DNA of 64,000 bases from Wohlfahrtiimonas larvae (GTDB lineage Bacteria; Pseudomonadota; Gammaproteobacteria; Cardiobacteriales; Wohlfahrtiimonadaceae). Position 1 is the first letter of the stretch. Each line of letters starts with the position of its first letter. Both the position numbers and the translations under genes were made by a program. The notes beneath the pieces were generated by a model. That model was not told the DNA's origin. It saw only the letters and a program-made list of their open reading frames with translations, and searched no databases. Positions 43,703-53,063 of this stretch are shown here, piece by piece. The DNA is taken from positions 124,001-188,000 of the forward strand of contig NZ_BAABKE010000002.1 in assembly GCF_039543665.1 (NCBI RefSeq), read 5' to 3'.

Positions 43703-44383
43703 ATGAAAGATTGTAAGGTTAAAGCCGTATTGATCGATTTAGATGGCACATTAGTCAATACTTTGCCAGATCGTATTACGGCGATTCAATATGGATTAAA
43801 AAGATTGGGTTTACCTGCGATAGATGATCAGAATGTACAACATTACATTGGTGATGGCGTTTGGTTATTAGCTGAGCGAGCCTTGCAGGAAAGCTTAGAG
43901 AATAACTTAGATCGCATTACTGATGAACTCATTCAAGCTTTAGCAGATGAATATGAAGCTTATTATTTGGCGCATATTTGTGAGCAAACTGTTTTATCTA
44001 AAGGTGCATTAGAATTATTACAAGCATTGAAAGAGCGTAATATTGCCATTGCTTTAATTACCAATAAGAAAAATGAACTGACATATGCATTATTGAAATC
44101 TTTGAATGTTTATAAATACTTTGATGTGATCATTGCTGGGCAAGATGGTGCACATAAGCCTGCGCCTGATTTGTTATTAAAAGCATTGCAAGCGCTGAAT
44201 ATTGGAGTAATAGATGCTGTGATGATTGGTGATTCATTGGATGATCGAGAAGCTGCAAAATTAGCAAGTGTTGATATGATTGGTGTTGCCTTTGGTTATC
44301 GGCCATTAACAAAAAATGATGTGCAATACTTAATGGATGATTTGCAAGAAGCCTTGCCATATTTGATGAACAAAGAAGGATGA
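43703..44383 (+). CDS. gph: Phosphoglycolate phosphatase Gph (HAD family)
   Basis: 226-residue HAD hydrolase. Motif I DLDGTLVNTLPDR (nucleophile Asp near residue 12), motif II ITNKK, motif III Lys in AGQDGAHKPAPDLL and motif IV MIGDSLDDREAAKLA. The cap domain and length match Gph, which removes 2-phosphoglycolate formed during DNA repair and metabolism. Related HAD phosphatases cannot be fully excluded. The next gene starts 1 base after its stop. Confidence 0.85.
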   Translation: MKDCKVKAVLIDLDGTLVNTLPDRITAIQYGLKRLGLPAIDDQNVQHYIGDGVWLLAERALQESLENNLDRITDELIQALADEYEAYYLAHICEQTVLSKGALELLQALKERNIAIALITNKKNELTYALLKSLNVYKYFDVIIAGQDGAHKPAPDLLLKALQALNIGVIDAVMIGDSLDDREAAKLASVDMIGVAFGYRPLTKNDVQYLMDDLQEALPYLMNKEG

Positions 44384-44384
44384 T

Positions 44385-45239
44385 ATGAAAAAATTAGCAC
44401 CGATTATGTTTGTGGGCACAGGCAGTGATGTTGGGAAAAGTGTGATTACTACTGGTTTCTGTCGCATCTTTAAACAAGATGGTTATCAACCTGCGCCGTT
44501 TAAAGCGCAGAATATGTCCAATTTTAGTGTGATATTAGACGATGGTACAGAAATGGCGATTGCACAATCCACACAAGCAGAAGCCGCAGGCATTTCGCCA
44601 ACTGTGGATATGAATCCTATTATGTTGAAACCTACGGCAGATCATCAAAGTAATGTCTTATTATTAGGAAAATCATTGGGCGTTAAAAATGCTTATGAAT
44701 ATTTTCGAGGTGAAGGTTGGCAGCATCTGCGAGATGAAGCGCATCGTGCTTATGATCGATTAGCGGAGCAATATTCACCAATGGTTTTGGAAGGTGCAGG
44801 CAGTATTTCAGAATTGAATCTGAAAGATCGAGATATGGTGAATCTCGCAATGGGAATTTATGCGAAGGCCAATATTATCTTGGTTGCAGATATCGAACGT
44901 GGTGGAATCTTTGCAAGCTTATATGGCTCAATTATGTTGATCTCTGAAGAAGAGCGGCCTTATATCAAAGGAATCATTATCAATAAATTTCGTGGTGATA
45001 TGAAATTTTTTGAATCTGGTGTGAAAATGATTGAAGAGTTATGCCAAGTGCCAGTTTTGGGTGTGATTCCATATTATCAAGACATTGAAATTGTGGCAGA
45101 AGATTCATTGAGTGCATCGCACGCATCAGAAAAAATACAGGCAAATGATCTAGATTATAAAAATGCACAGTATGATCGTTTGGCTGATCATATTAGACAA
45201 TATGTTGATATAGATAGGATTTATCAAATTTTGTATTAA
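44385..45239 (+). CDS. CobQ/CbiP-like protein lacking the glutaminase domain
   Basis: 284 residues. Residues 1-232 match the ATP-binding half of cobyric acid synthase closely: VGTGSDVGKSVITTGFCRIFKQDGYQPAPFKAQNM, MNPIMLKPT, VLEGAGSISELNLKDRDMVNLAM, LVADIERGGIFASLYG and IINKFRGD. The glutamine amidotransferase domain (about 200 residues, with Cys-His-Glu triad) is absent. After a short linker the protein resumes with the last residues of CobQ (AQYDRLADHIRQYVDIDRIYQIL). The frame is intact, suggesting an internal in-frame loss. No other cobalamin genes are near. It is coupled to gph with an SD (AAGGA). It may act with free ammonia or have a new BioD-like substrate. Confidence 0.8.
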   Translation: MKKLAPIMFVGTGSDVGKSVITTGFCRIFKQDGYQPAPFKAQNMSNFSVILDDGTEMAIAQSTQAEAAGISPTVDMNPIMLKPTADHQSNVLLLGKSLGVKNAYEYFRGEGWQHLRDEAHRAYDRLAEQYSPMVLEGAGSISELNLKDRDMVNLAMGIYAKANIILVADIERGGIFASLYGSIMLISEEERPYIKGIIINKFRGDMKFFESGVKMIEELCQVPVLGVIPYYQDIEIVAEDSLSASHASEKIQANDLDYKNAQYDRLADHIRQYVDIDRIYQILY

Positions 45240-45295
45240 TAAATTAGTCCATAGGAAGATGATAGTTAAACTTAAATTTCAAAGGTTATATAAAA

Positions 45296-45853
45296 ATGTC
45301 TAAAAAAAATAAAATTCTGATTGGTTTTTTGATATTAAGCTGTATGGTAATTGGTGGTTTAGTGTATTACGTGATTAATGAGAGAAATAATAGAGAGACA
45401 GATATCTATTATTTTTCATTTTACGTCAGTGAAGTTGAATGCTCAGTAGAAACTGAGCATTATCCAATTTATGAGTTTAACCAAGAATCTCATGAAGGAT
45501 GGTCCTCTCTATCAACAGGATTTACATTAGATAATCGTATTTTTATGCGTAAACCTAAATTTTTAAAGTTAAAAGTAACTATGGCTGAACAATCGCAGTC
45601 AAATAAGTTTTCAGATTGGTATTGTGAGGCGAAGATTACACATTTACAGAAAAGAAATGGTGTGGTTGCAGAAACTGTAGATGCTTTAATGATCCATTTT
45701 GATGAAAATGGTATTCCATATATTGATTATTCTGGGAAAATGGGGCTTGGTGTTATTCAGTACCCAGCTAATAAAGATGCGAACCTTGAAGTAATTTATA
45801 AAAACAAAAAGTTGAATCAGATAAATCAAGTGATTTTAACCTATCCTTTGTAG
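45296..45853 (+). CDS. Hypothetical single-pass membrane-anchored protein
   Basis: 185 residues with an N-terminal anchor (KILIGFLILSCMVIGGLVYYVI, residues 7-28) and an extracytoplasmic, mostly beta-type remainder. Two cysteines (VECSVE and WYCEAK) might form a disulfide. The SD is poor. No family recognised. It follows the CobQ-like gene by 56 bases in the same direction and is AT-rich like the DUF596-like gene. Confidence 0.6.
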   Translation: MSKKNKILIGFLILSCMVIGGLVYYVINERNNRETDIYYFSFYVSEVECSVETEHYPIYEFNQESHEGWSSLSTGFTLDNRIFMRKPKFLKLKVTMAEQSQSNKFSDWYCEAKITHLQKRNGVVAETVDALMIHFDENGIPYIDYSGKMGLGVIQYPANKDANLEVIYKNKKLNQINQVILTYPL

Positions 45854-45884
45854 ATGCTATTTAATGAAAATATAAATTTCAGGC

Positions 45885-45920
45885 AAAAAAAATGGCTTCA
45901 TGATGCAGGTCGATGAAGCC
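45885..45920 (-). terminator. Terminator after hutX
   Basis: 8-bp stem GGCTTCAT / ATGAAGCC with an 11-base loop, followed in the minus direction by eight U residues (after one A). Lies 38 bases past the hutX stop. Confidence 0.85.
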
Positions 45921-45958
45921 TAACGTCTAGGACTGTGAAACAAAAGTTTATTGTTATA

Positions 45959-46465
45959 TTAATGTTTAAACTCTTTTGCTAATGCTTGGAACTTTTCAAT
46001 TTGTTCTGGGAAAATGACACGGTTTTCATCACGACCTAAGAAGATCTTGAACATAATGCCGCCATTATGGTTGGCAAATAAAATGCTACGAGTTTCTGAG
46101 CCACGGAAAGGGCGAGTGACAAAATAGATAGCGCCACAGTTTTTGTATCTTAAATGGCCTTGGAATCCACTTGTTGTATCTAGATTATAATAGCCATGGC
46201 CTTCTTCACCGACAGGGAATGGGCCCGAAAATTCAAATACAGCATCCACAGTGTGAATGATTGTCATCACTTTGCCCCAAGTGGCAACGCGTGTGAGGAT
46301 CTCTTGAAAAAGGTCACCAGATGCTTTTGACCACAATTCTTCAGGTAAGCATTCAATCATCTCTGCTTCGCTGGCATCATTAGATTCTGCTAATGTTTCA
46401 AATAAAATGCCTGGGTTTTTCGCTAAACGCTCTTTAATGCTAGTTTTTTGAGCTTCTGTTAACAT
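45959..46465 (-). CDS. hutX: Haem utilisation cytosolic carrier HutX
   Basis: Cytosolic haem-binding protein that hands haem to HutZ. I start at ATG 46465 (SD AAAGGA), giving 168 residues. The longer frame to 46498 adds an unlikely MHIFLIKQRNI. Family features: YNLDTTSGFQGHLRYKNCGAIYFVTRPFRGSETRSILFANHNGGIMFKIFLGRDENR. It lies downstream of hutZ on the same strand, with a terminator after it. No TonB-dependent haem receptor is in the window. Confidence 0.88.
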   Translation of the reverse strand: MLTEAQKTSIKERLAKNPGILFETLAESNDASEAEMIECLPEELWSKASGDLFQEILTRVATWGKVMTIIHTVDAVFEFSGPFPVGEEGHGYYNLDTTSGFQGHLRYKNCGAIYFVTRPFRGSETRSILFANHNGGIMFKIFLGRDENRVIFPEQIEKFQALAKEFKH

Positions 46466-46655
46466 GATGTTCCTTTGCTTGATTAAGAATATATGCAAGC
46501 GGCCTTAGGGGTAAGTGCTTGATTAAAAGAGGTTATCATCAAACTATGTATCCTTAAGCGAGGGGGGAGCTTTTGGATAAAAACAATTTTAAAACTTAGG
46601 GAGCGATACAAATTTTAAAACTGTCTTGTGGATGACCGCTTGCATATATGTTGGG

Positions 46656-47240
46656 TTAGGCTTGTTTGGGAATGCCAGGGCCTTTGCCGTGACCTTTGCC
46701 ATCAATGCCTGTTAAATGAGTAGTTTTAGATTGATCTTTAGGATTTAATCTGAATGCTTTACCAAATCCTGTTACTAATACGCCTTTTAGTGGAGTTAAC
46801 TTAAACAAGTGGAAGTCTCCCATTTCACGTAATACATTAACAGTTTTACCTGCGCGTTCAGTTAATGCTGCTAAACCTATTTCAAATGCTGCTTCTTCGC
46901 GTGCGATCTCAGTTGCTTCCACTTGGTAAGTCACGCGTTTGCGAGCATAGATATTACGGGTTTTACTTTCATCATCCACTATCATAATGTCAAAAATAGG
47001 ACGTTTTTTAACATGTTGTGTGTGGTAAGCAATGTCAGCAATGAAAATATAGTAATCACCATCAATCATTGCAAATGGTGTATAACTTGCATGAGCAATT
47101 TGTTCATCATCAACTGTAGCCATTAGGAGTGTGATGTTTTCCTCATGTAAACGCTTTAATTCAGGTTCAAGTTCTGTATATAAATCTGCGCCTTTATTAT
47201 CGATGACTTCTACATTAAATTCATTTGACTCAGTTGTCAT
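46656..47240 (-). CDS. hutZ: Haem utilisation protein HutZ/HugZ
   Basis: Split-barrel FMN-binding-fold protein of 194 residues that degrades or stores haem iron. Recognisable segments are LMATVDDEQIAHASYTPFA, YYIFIADIAYHTQHVKKRP, and the C-terminal FRLNPKDQSKTTHLTGIDGKGHGKG, whose His-rich end is typical of HutZ/HugZ. SD GGAGC. A strong Fur-box match lies 85 bases upstream. It is 190 bases from hutX and probably co-regulated. Confidence 0.87.
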   Translation of the reverse strand: MTTESNEFNVEVIDNKGADLYTELEPELKRLHEENITLLMATVDDEQIAHASYTPFAMIDGDYYIFIADIAYHTQHVKKRPIFDIMIVDDESKTRNIYARKRVTYQVEATEIAREEAAFEIGLAALTERAGKTVNVLREMGDFHLFKLTPLKGVLVTGFGKAFRLNPKDQSKTTHLTGIDGKGHGKGPGIPKQA

Positions 47241-47324
47241 GTGTGCTCCATTTTTAAGCTAATGTTGATTTGTTGTTTGGATTGTAGCAATAAAAATATC
47301 AAATGTTAATAGCAATCATTGATA

Positions 47325-47343
47325 AATAATAATTATTCTCATA
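47325..47343. promoter_or_regulatory. Fur box upstream of hutZ
   Basis: Matches the 19-base consensus AATGATAATNATTATCATT at 16 positions. A partial second match adjoins it on the hutZ side. It is placed to repress hutZ when iron is plentiful. leuS diverges 169 bases away and is less likely to be the target. Confidence 0.65.
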
Positions 47344-47425
47344 TGAAAAGTGATTTTTAAAACATGAAATTTATAAAAATCATAGGGTTATTAGTGGTTT
47401 TATTTGTTATAAAATATACAAAAAG

Positions 47426-47445
47426 CTTGTGATAAAACTCACAAG
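47426..47445. repeat. Inverted repeat upstream of leuS
   Basis: Perfect 7-bp arms CTTGTGA / TCACAAG with a 6-base centre, 67 bases before the leuS start. It could be an operator or an RNA hairpin. The T-box type of control is not expected in this group and nothing like one is seen. Confidence 0.4.
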
Positions 47446-47511
47446 TATTAAAAAAATAAGGTAGAATGAGTGTTTTTCTTTGTTTAATTGAATAGATTGG
47501 AATAATGTCGT

Positions 47512-50094
47512 ATGAAACCAGCGTATCATCACCAAGATGTTGAGAAAACAGCACAGGCATATTGGGAAACCAATAAAACTTTCAAAGTTGCAGATCATGT
47601 AGAAGGTAAACAGAACTATTACTGTCTGTCTATGTTCCCATATCCATCTGGTCGACTTCACATGGGGCATGTGCGTAACTATACAATTGGCGATGTTATG
47701 AGCCGTTATATGACAATGAAGGGCTTCAATGTTCTTCAGCCAATGGGGTGGGATGCTTTTGGTATGCCAGCTGAAAATGCTGCGATTGATAATAAAGTAT
47801 CACCTTATCAATGGACGCAAAAAAACATGACTTACATGAAAAATCAATTGAAGCTTTTAGGCTTTGGTTTTGATTGGGATCGTGAGATCGCAACCTGTGA
47901 ACCAGATTATTATCGTTGGGAACAATGGTTCTTCACGAAATTATATGAAAAAGGCATCATCTATCGTAAAAACGGTATTGTGAATTGGGATCCAATTGAT
48001 CAAACAGTTTTGGCAAATGAGCAAGTTATTGATGGTAAAGGTTGGCGTTCTGGCGCAGAAGTTGAGCGTCGTGAAATTCCAATGTATTACTTCCGTATTA
48101 CAGATTATGCTGATGAATTACTCGAAGATTTAGATACTTTAACGGATTGGCCGTTACAAGTTAAAATCATGCAGAAAAACTGGATCGGTAAATCACAAGG
48201 GATGGAAATCGGTTTCCCTTATGAAGATGGTACAGTGCGCGTATTCACAACTCGCCCAGACACATTGATGGGTGCAAGCTATGTTGCGGTTGCTCCAGAG
48301 CATGCCATTGCACAGAAAGCAGCAGCAAATAATCCTGAGTTACAAGCATTCATTGAAGAGTGCAAAAAAGGTGGCACAAACGAAGCTGACATTGCAACCC
48401 AAGAGAAAAAAGGGATGGCAACAGGTGCTTTTGTTACGCATCCAATCACAGGAGATCAATTACCAGTTTGGGTTGCTAACTATGTAATCATCACTTATGG
48501 TGAAGGTGCTGTTATGGCTGTGCCTGCGCATGATGAGCGTGATTTTGAATTTGCAACAAAATATGGTTTACCCATTAAACCTGTGATTGCAAATGATGCA
48601 GAGGATCAAAGTTATACAACATGGCAGGAAGCTTATGCTGAGCATGGTTCATTAATCAATTCAGGTGAATTTAATGGTTTAGGATTTGAAGAAGCAACAC
48701 AGGCCATTGCTAAATTTTTAGAAGCTAAAGATTTGGGTTTCATTAAAACTCAATATCGTTTACGCGATTGGGGTATTTCTCGTCAGCGTTATTGGGGCTG
48801 CCCAATTCCAATCATTCATTGTGAATGCTGTGGCGATGTACCAGTACCAGAAAAAGATTTGCCAGTTGTGTTGCCAAATGATTTGATTCCAGATGGTTCA
48901 GGTAATCCTTTACATAAAAATGAAGCATTCTTGAATGTGGATTGTCCAAAATGTGGTAAGGCTGCACGTCGTGAAACAGATACGATGGATACATTTATGG
49001 ATTCATCTTGGTATTATGCGCGTTTTGCATCACACGATTGCAATACAGCGATGCTAGATGAGCGTGCAGAGCAGTGGTTGCCAGTGGATCAATACATTGG
49101 TGGTATTGAGCATGCAATCCTTCACTTGTTGTATTCACGTTTCTTCCATAAATTAATGCGTGATGAAGGTTTGTTGGGTGATCCAGCTAAAGCACCAAAA
49201 GAGCCATTCAAAGCATTGTTAACACAAGGTATGGTAATTTCTCCATCATTCTATCGTCATGCTTCTACAGGTTATACTTGGTACAACTTAGATGATGTGA
49301 CGCCTGTAGTTAAGGATGGAGAAACAACTTACATCTTAAATGCAGATGGCCAACCTGTCATTTATGGTGGCGTTCAAAAGATGAGTAAATCTAAGAACAA
49401 TGGCGTGGATCCTGAATTTATCATCAATGAATATGGTGCAGATACGGCGCGTTTATTCATGATGTTCAGTGCACCACCAGAGCAATCATTAGAATGGTCA
49501 GTTTCAGGTGTTGAAGGCGCTCAGCGCTTCTTGAAACGTTTGTGGACATTTGGCTTTGAGTTTAAAGATTCATTGTCTGAAAAGGTTGAATATGATCCAG
49601 CAGATAAAGCTTCTAAAGATATTCGTCGTGTTGTGCATGAAGAATTGAAAAAAGCATTATTCGACTATGATCGCTACCAATACAACACAGTGATTTCAGC
49701 ATGTATGAAAATGTTGAATGCATTAGGTGAATTAGGTGATACAGAAGCCGCAAAATATGTGCGTAATGAAGGTTTCTCCATTATGTTGCGTTTGTTGTAT
49801 CCAATCATTCCGCATGTGACACATGAAATTTGGAGCAATGTCTTTGAAGGTAAAATCGAAACAGCAGAAATCCCAACTGTGGATGAATCTGTATTGGTTC
49901 GTGATGAAATCAACTATGTGATCCAAGTAAATGGTAAGTTACGCGGTGAATTTGTGATTGCAGCTTCAGCTTCAAAAGAAGAGATCGAAGCAATGGCGTT
50001 AACAAATGAAGCGGCGCAGCGTCATTTAGAGGGCTTAAATATCATGAAAGTGATTGTGGTGCCGAAGAAGCTAGTGAATATTGTTGCTAAGTAA
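47512..50094 (+). CDS. leuS: Leucyl-tRNA synthetase LeuS
   Basis: Class I synthetase of 860 residues (E. coli 860). HIGH motif in PYPSGRLHMGHVRNY (near 47), editing domain (about 220-415, FTTRPDTLMGASYVAVAPEH), DWGISRQRYWGCPIP, and KMSKSKNNG near 623. The C-terminal tail is complete. Ends with a hairpin terminator. Confidence 0.98.
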   Translation: MKPAYHHQDVEKTAQAYWETNKTFKVADHVEGKQNYYCLSMFPYPSGRLHMGHVRNYTIGDVMSRYMTMKGFNVLQPMGWDAFGMPAENAAIDNKVSPYQWTQKNMTYMKNQLKLLGFGFDWDREIATCEPDYYRWEQWFFTKLYEKGIIYRKNGIVNWDPIDQTVLANEQVIDGKGWRSGAEVERREIPMYYFRITDYADELLEDLDTLTDWPLQVKIMQKNWIGKSQGMEIGFPYEDGTVRVFTTRPDTLMGASYVAVAPEHAIAQKAAANNPELQAFIEECKKGGTNEADIATQEKKGMATGAFVTHPITGDQLPVWVANYVIITYGEGAVMAVPAHDERDFEFATKYGLPIKPVIANDAEDQSYTTWQEAYAEHGSLINSGEFNGLGFEEATQAIAKFLEAKDLGFIKTQYRLRDWGISRQRYWGCPIPIIHCECCGDVPVPEKDLPVVLPNDLIPDGSGNPLHKNEAFLNVDCPKCGKAARRETDTMDTFMDSSWYYARFASHDCNTAMLDERAEQWLPVDQYIGGIEHAILHLLYSRFFHKLMRDEGLLGDPAKAPKEPFKALLTQGMVISPSFYRHASTGYTWYNLDDVTPVVKDGETTYILNADGQPVIYGGVQKMSKSKNNGVDPEFIINEYGADTARLFMMFSAPPEQSLEWSVSGVEGAQRFLKRLWTFGFEFKDSLSEKVEYDPADKASKDIRRVVHEELKKALFDYDRYQYNTVISACMKMLNALGELGDTEAAKYVRNEGFSIMLRLLYPIIPHVTHEIWSNVFEGKIETAEIPTVDESVLVRDEINYVIQVNGKLRGEFVIAASASKEEIEAMALTNEAAQRHLEGLNIMKVIVVPKKLVNIVAK

Positions 50095-50101
50095 ATTGTA
50101 G

Positions 50102-50131
50102 AATTAGCCCTTAAATTTCTAAGGGCTAATT
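50102..50131 (+). terminator. Hairpin terminator after leuS
   Basis: 12-bp stem AATTAGCCCTTA / TAAGGGCTAATT with a 6-base loop, 7 bases after the leuS stop. The following T-rich tract is short. Confidence 0.7.
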
Positions 50132-50178
50132 TGATTGAGTGGTATTAATTGAAAGCATTGCTAGTAGAATGGAGAACT

Positions 50179-51204
50179 ATGAAAAAAATAAGTTTAGCAT
50201 TGATTATTTCTAGTTTATTAATATCTTCTGTTTTTGCGGATGAGGCTATTCAAGAGGTAAAATTATCTAATATTGAAGCGGTTCAAAAGATATTAGAAAG
50301 TGATCCTGAAAATGGTGAGGCTAATTTTAGAATGGCAGCATATTATGGTTCTGCTGAGCATTTGGATTCTATTAAACACTTAGAGTATTTAAGAAAAGCG
50401 GCGGATTCAAATTTTCCTGATGCAGAATTACAGTATGGATTTTTATTAATCAATAATAATGAGCCTAAGCAAGGTTTAAAATATATTCAAAAATCAGCAG
50501 AGCGTGGATATGTAAAGGCTTTAACACTATTGGGTGATTTGTATTTTGCAGGTTATTATAATCAGTCTGGCGGAGTAGTTATTCAGGCTAATGCTGATTT
50601 ATCAGAGCAATATTTGATTCAGGCAGTAACACAAAATGATCCTGATGCTCGTTATACTTTAGCCTATTTATATTTGAATCCAAATTTAGGTAAGCAAGAT
50701 ATTCAACAAGCGCTTAAATTACTTGAAGAGAATATCAACTATGATACTAAGAATATTCATTTGCCCTCAGTAGTTACATTGATTGATATTTATAGCCAAG
50801 GACAATATTTATCAGCTGACCCTGCTAAGTTGGTAGATTATTTTTATTTGGCAAGTTTGCAGGGGTATGTGCCAGCTTTATATCCTGTAGGGATGATGCA
50901 AAAAGAAGGTGCAAAAGGTGTTAGGTTAGAGATTATTAAAAATGATTCAGAGGCTTTTGCGAATTTATTAAAAGCTGCTAAGGCTGGTTATATTGATGCA
51001 ATGTTTAGTGTGGGGGAGATGTATTTTAAAGGCGAAGGTGTAAAGCAAAGTGATACTGATGCATACATTTGGATGGCAATCGCTGAGGAGTTATCTAATA
51101 GTGAAAAAAAATATTCAGAAATTATTTTGGAGTTGATACCAAGAAAAGATCAAGATGCAGCGATTGCTAAAAAAGATTTGCAGTTATCAGTATATAAAAA
51201 ATAA
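50179..51204 (+). CDS. Exported Sel1-like repeat protein
   Basis: 341 residues from ATG 50179 (SD TGGAGA); the longer frame from 50149 lacks an SD. The signal peptide is MKKISLALIISSLLISSVFA. The rest consists of tetratricopeptide-like Sel1 repeats of about 36 residues: PDAELQYGFLLI, VKALTLLGDLYFAGYYN, PDARYTLAYLYLNP, VPALYPVGMMQKEGA, IDAMFSVGEMYFKGEGVKQSDTDAYIWMAIAEE. The last repeat is closest to consensus. Such proteins scaffold periplasmic or envelope interactions; the partner is unknown. Its 3' end faces the AmpG-like gene, 13 bases away. Confidence 0.8.
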   Translation: MKKISLALIISSLLISSVFADEAIQEVKLSNIEAVQKILESDPENGEANFRMAAYYGSAEHLDSIKHLEYLRKAADSNFPDAELQYGFLLINNNEPKQGLKYIQKSAERGYVKALTLLGDLYFAGYYNQSGGVVIQANADLSEQYLIQAVTQNDPDARYTLAYLYLNPNLGKQDIQQALKLLEENINYDTKNIHLPSVVTLIDIYSQGQYLSADPAKLVDYFYLASLQGYVPALYPVGMMQKEGAKGVRLEIIKNDSEAFANLLKAAKAGYIDAMFSVGEMYFKGEGVKQSDTDAYIWMAIAEELSNSEKKYSEIILELIPRKDQDAAIAKKDLQLSVYKK

Positions 51205-51217
51205 AGCCAAAATTTTT

Positions 51218-52504
51218 TTATTTCTTGAATTCTCTCGTTGTGTGCTGTAATTCAAAAATACTATTTTTTATGTACATTAAAACAAGTAACGCAGGCACAA
51301 ACAAAAATGTTGTAAATATAAAGAAGTTTTGCCAACCATAGTCTTCGACCGCAAAGCCTGAGAATGAGCCAAAAATACGTAGAGAGAATGCAGCTAGAGC
51401 ACTGAGCATGGCATATTGTGTTGCAGAATAAGAGCGATTACATAATAAGCTTAAATATGTGATGAATACGGCGCTTGCGAATCCACCAATGAAGTTTTCT
51501 AGTGAAATCGCTAATGTTAAAGACAATACTGTTGGGTAATGTAATACCATAATGTAACCAAGATTGGTTAAGCCCATTAAAATGGATGACCAAATTAGAG
51601 CGCTATATAAATTCATGCGAGCAATAATATTGGCAGATATAAAGGCGCCAAGCAATGTTGCAATTAATCCATAAACCTTGCTGATGATGCCAATCTGAGC
51701 ACCTGTATATCCCATTTCATTATAGAATGCTGAAATTAGGACCCCAGCGATAGCATCGGGCATTTTGAAGAATAAGATAAAAACTAGAATAAAAATAGCT
51801 TGGGGGTGTGTAATAAAATTCTTAAAAGGTATTAGGATGTAATCTGTTAATGTGGAATTTGCAGAGATTGCCTGTTGTTGTGGTGATAAGTGATTAATTT
51901 CTTCTTTGATAAAAATAAATGTGACTAAGGTGATCAGTGTAAATAGTATTGCGACTAATAAAAAGATAGTTGGCCAAGCAATATAATCAGAAGCAAATAA
52001 TACAGCGGCTCCCATAATGAGCATGGCAATACGGTAGGTAACTTGTGAAAGGCTTGACCCATAAGATTGTTCTTTGCTGGTTAATGTATCAATTCGATAA
52101 GCATCAATGACAATGTCTTGGCTAGCAGATGCTGTTGCTAATAGTAATATTAGGATGGAAATAATCCCAATATGATCATTGGGGTTAACCAATGATAATG
52201 TAAAGAATATGAGTGTTAAACAGCTTTGAAATAGGATAATCCAACTTTTACGCCGACCTAGTTTTGCTAATAAATAAGAACGTTTTGCATCTAAAAAAGG
52301 AGCCCACAAGAATTTAAAAACGTAAGGCAAACCTGCTAAGCTGATGAGTCCAATGCTTTTTTTATCAACGCCATATTTTGAAAGCCAATATGTTAATGTT
52401 GATAAAGTCATTAATATTGGCAATCCTGAAGCAAAGCTTAAAAAACCAACGGCTAAAATTTTAGATGAAAAATAGGGTTTAAAGCTTTGCAACAGTTGAG
52501 TCAT
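51218..52504 (-). CDS. AmpG-like MFS permease (muropeptide transporter family)
   Basis: 428 residues and about 12 helices. The N-terminus VGFLSFASGLPILMTLSTLTYWL...KKSIGLISLAGLPYVFKFLWAPFLD and the segment SASQDIVIDAYRIDTL are hallmarks of AmpG, which imports anhydro-muropeptides for cell-wall recycling. It is shorter than E. coli AmpG (491), lacking the last two extra helices. It lies 3 bases after speG. The SD is weak. No ampD or beta-lactamase gene is nearby. Confidence 0.85.
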   Translation of the reverse strand: MTQLLQSFKPYFSSKILAVGFLSFASGLPILMTLSTLTYWLSKYGVDKKSIGLISLAGLPYVFKFLWAPFLDAKRSYLLAKLGRRKSWIILFQSCLTLIFFTLSLVNPNDHIGIISILILLLATASASQDIVIDAYRIDTLTSKEQSYGSSLSQVTYRIAMLIMGAAVLFASDYIAWPTIFLLVAILFTLITLVTFIFIKEEINHLSPQQQAISANSTLTDYILIPFKNFITHPQAIFILVFILFFKMPDAIAGVLISAFYNEMGYTGAQIGIISKVYGLIATLLGAFISANIIARMNLYSALIWSSILMGLTNLGYIMVLHYPTVLSLTLAISLENFIGGFASAVFITYLSLLCNRSYSATQYAMLSALAAFSLRIFGSFSGFAVEDYGWQNFFIFTTFLFVPALLVLMYIKNSIFELQHTTREFKK

Positions 52505-52507
52505 AAA

Positions 52508-53038
52508 TTATTTTTGTCCTTCAAAGGCTTTAGCGTATTCATTTTGGAAGATGCACATGCGGATGGCATTGCGATATGCGCCTGCTGAGAAGAATTCATG
52601 ACGTAAGACGCCTTCCACTGTAAAACCTAGTTTTGTATAAATATGTACAGCTTTTTCATTGGCCTCATCAACGACCAAATATAGTTTATAAAGATTAAGC
52701 GTATGGAAAGCATAATCCATTGCTAATTTGGTGGCTGTTCTGGCATACCCTTTACCTTGGTGATTAGGGGCGATGATGATTTGAAATTCTGCACGGCGAT
52801 GCGTGTAATCAATCTCCACCAATTCAACCAAGCCAATTGGCTCTTTATTTTCTGTTTTTTGTAGAATGAAGCGACGTTCATTTTTGTCGTGAATATGTTT
52901 GTCGTAGAGATCTGAGAGTTCTAAAAAAGACTCGTACGGCTCCTCGAACCAATAACGCATGATCGATGCGTTATTATCTAAATGGTGCACAAACCGAAGG
53001 TCCTCTTTCTCAAGTGGTCGAAGACTAATGGCGCTCAT
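52508..53038 (-). CDS. speG: Spermidine N1-acetyltransferase SpeG
   Basis: GNAT-family enzyme of 176 residues that acetylates spermidine/spermine. Near-identical to E. coli SpeG in the stretch DNNASIMRYWFEEPYESFLELSDLYDKHIHD, then VELVEIDYTHRRAEFQIIIAPNHQGKGYA (acetyl-CoA loop) and LYKLYLVVDEANEKAVHIYTKLGF. SD AAGGA. It stands 25 bases after the SH3-domain gene and 3 bases before the AmpG-like gene, so the three form one operon. Confidence 0.93.
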   Translation of the reverse strand: MSAISLRPLEKEDLRFVHHLDNNASIMRYWFEEPYESFLELSDLYDKHIHDKNERRFILQKTENKEPIGLVELVEIDYTHRRAEFQIIIAPNHQGKGYARTATKLAMDYAFHTLNLYKLYLVVDEANEKAVHIYTKLGFTVEGVLRHEFFSAGAYRNAIRMCIFQNEYAKAFEGQK

Positions 53039-53063
53039 GTGATAATTTCCTTGTTAATATTGA

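Noticed and set aside
45240..45295. Missing CobQ glutaminase domain encoded just downstream by frameshift
   Set aside because: The CobQ C-terminal residues are already present before the stop, and nothing like a glutaminase motif is found in the following 600 bases in any frame.
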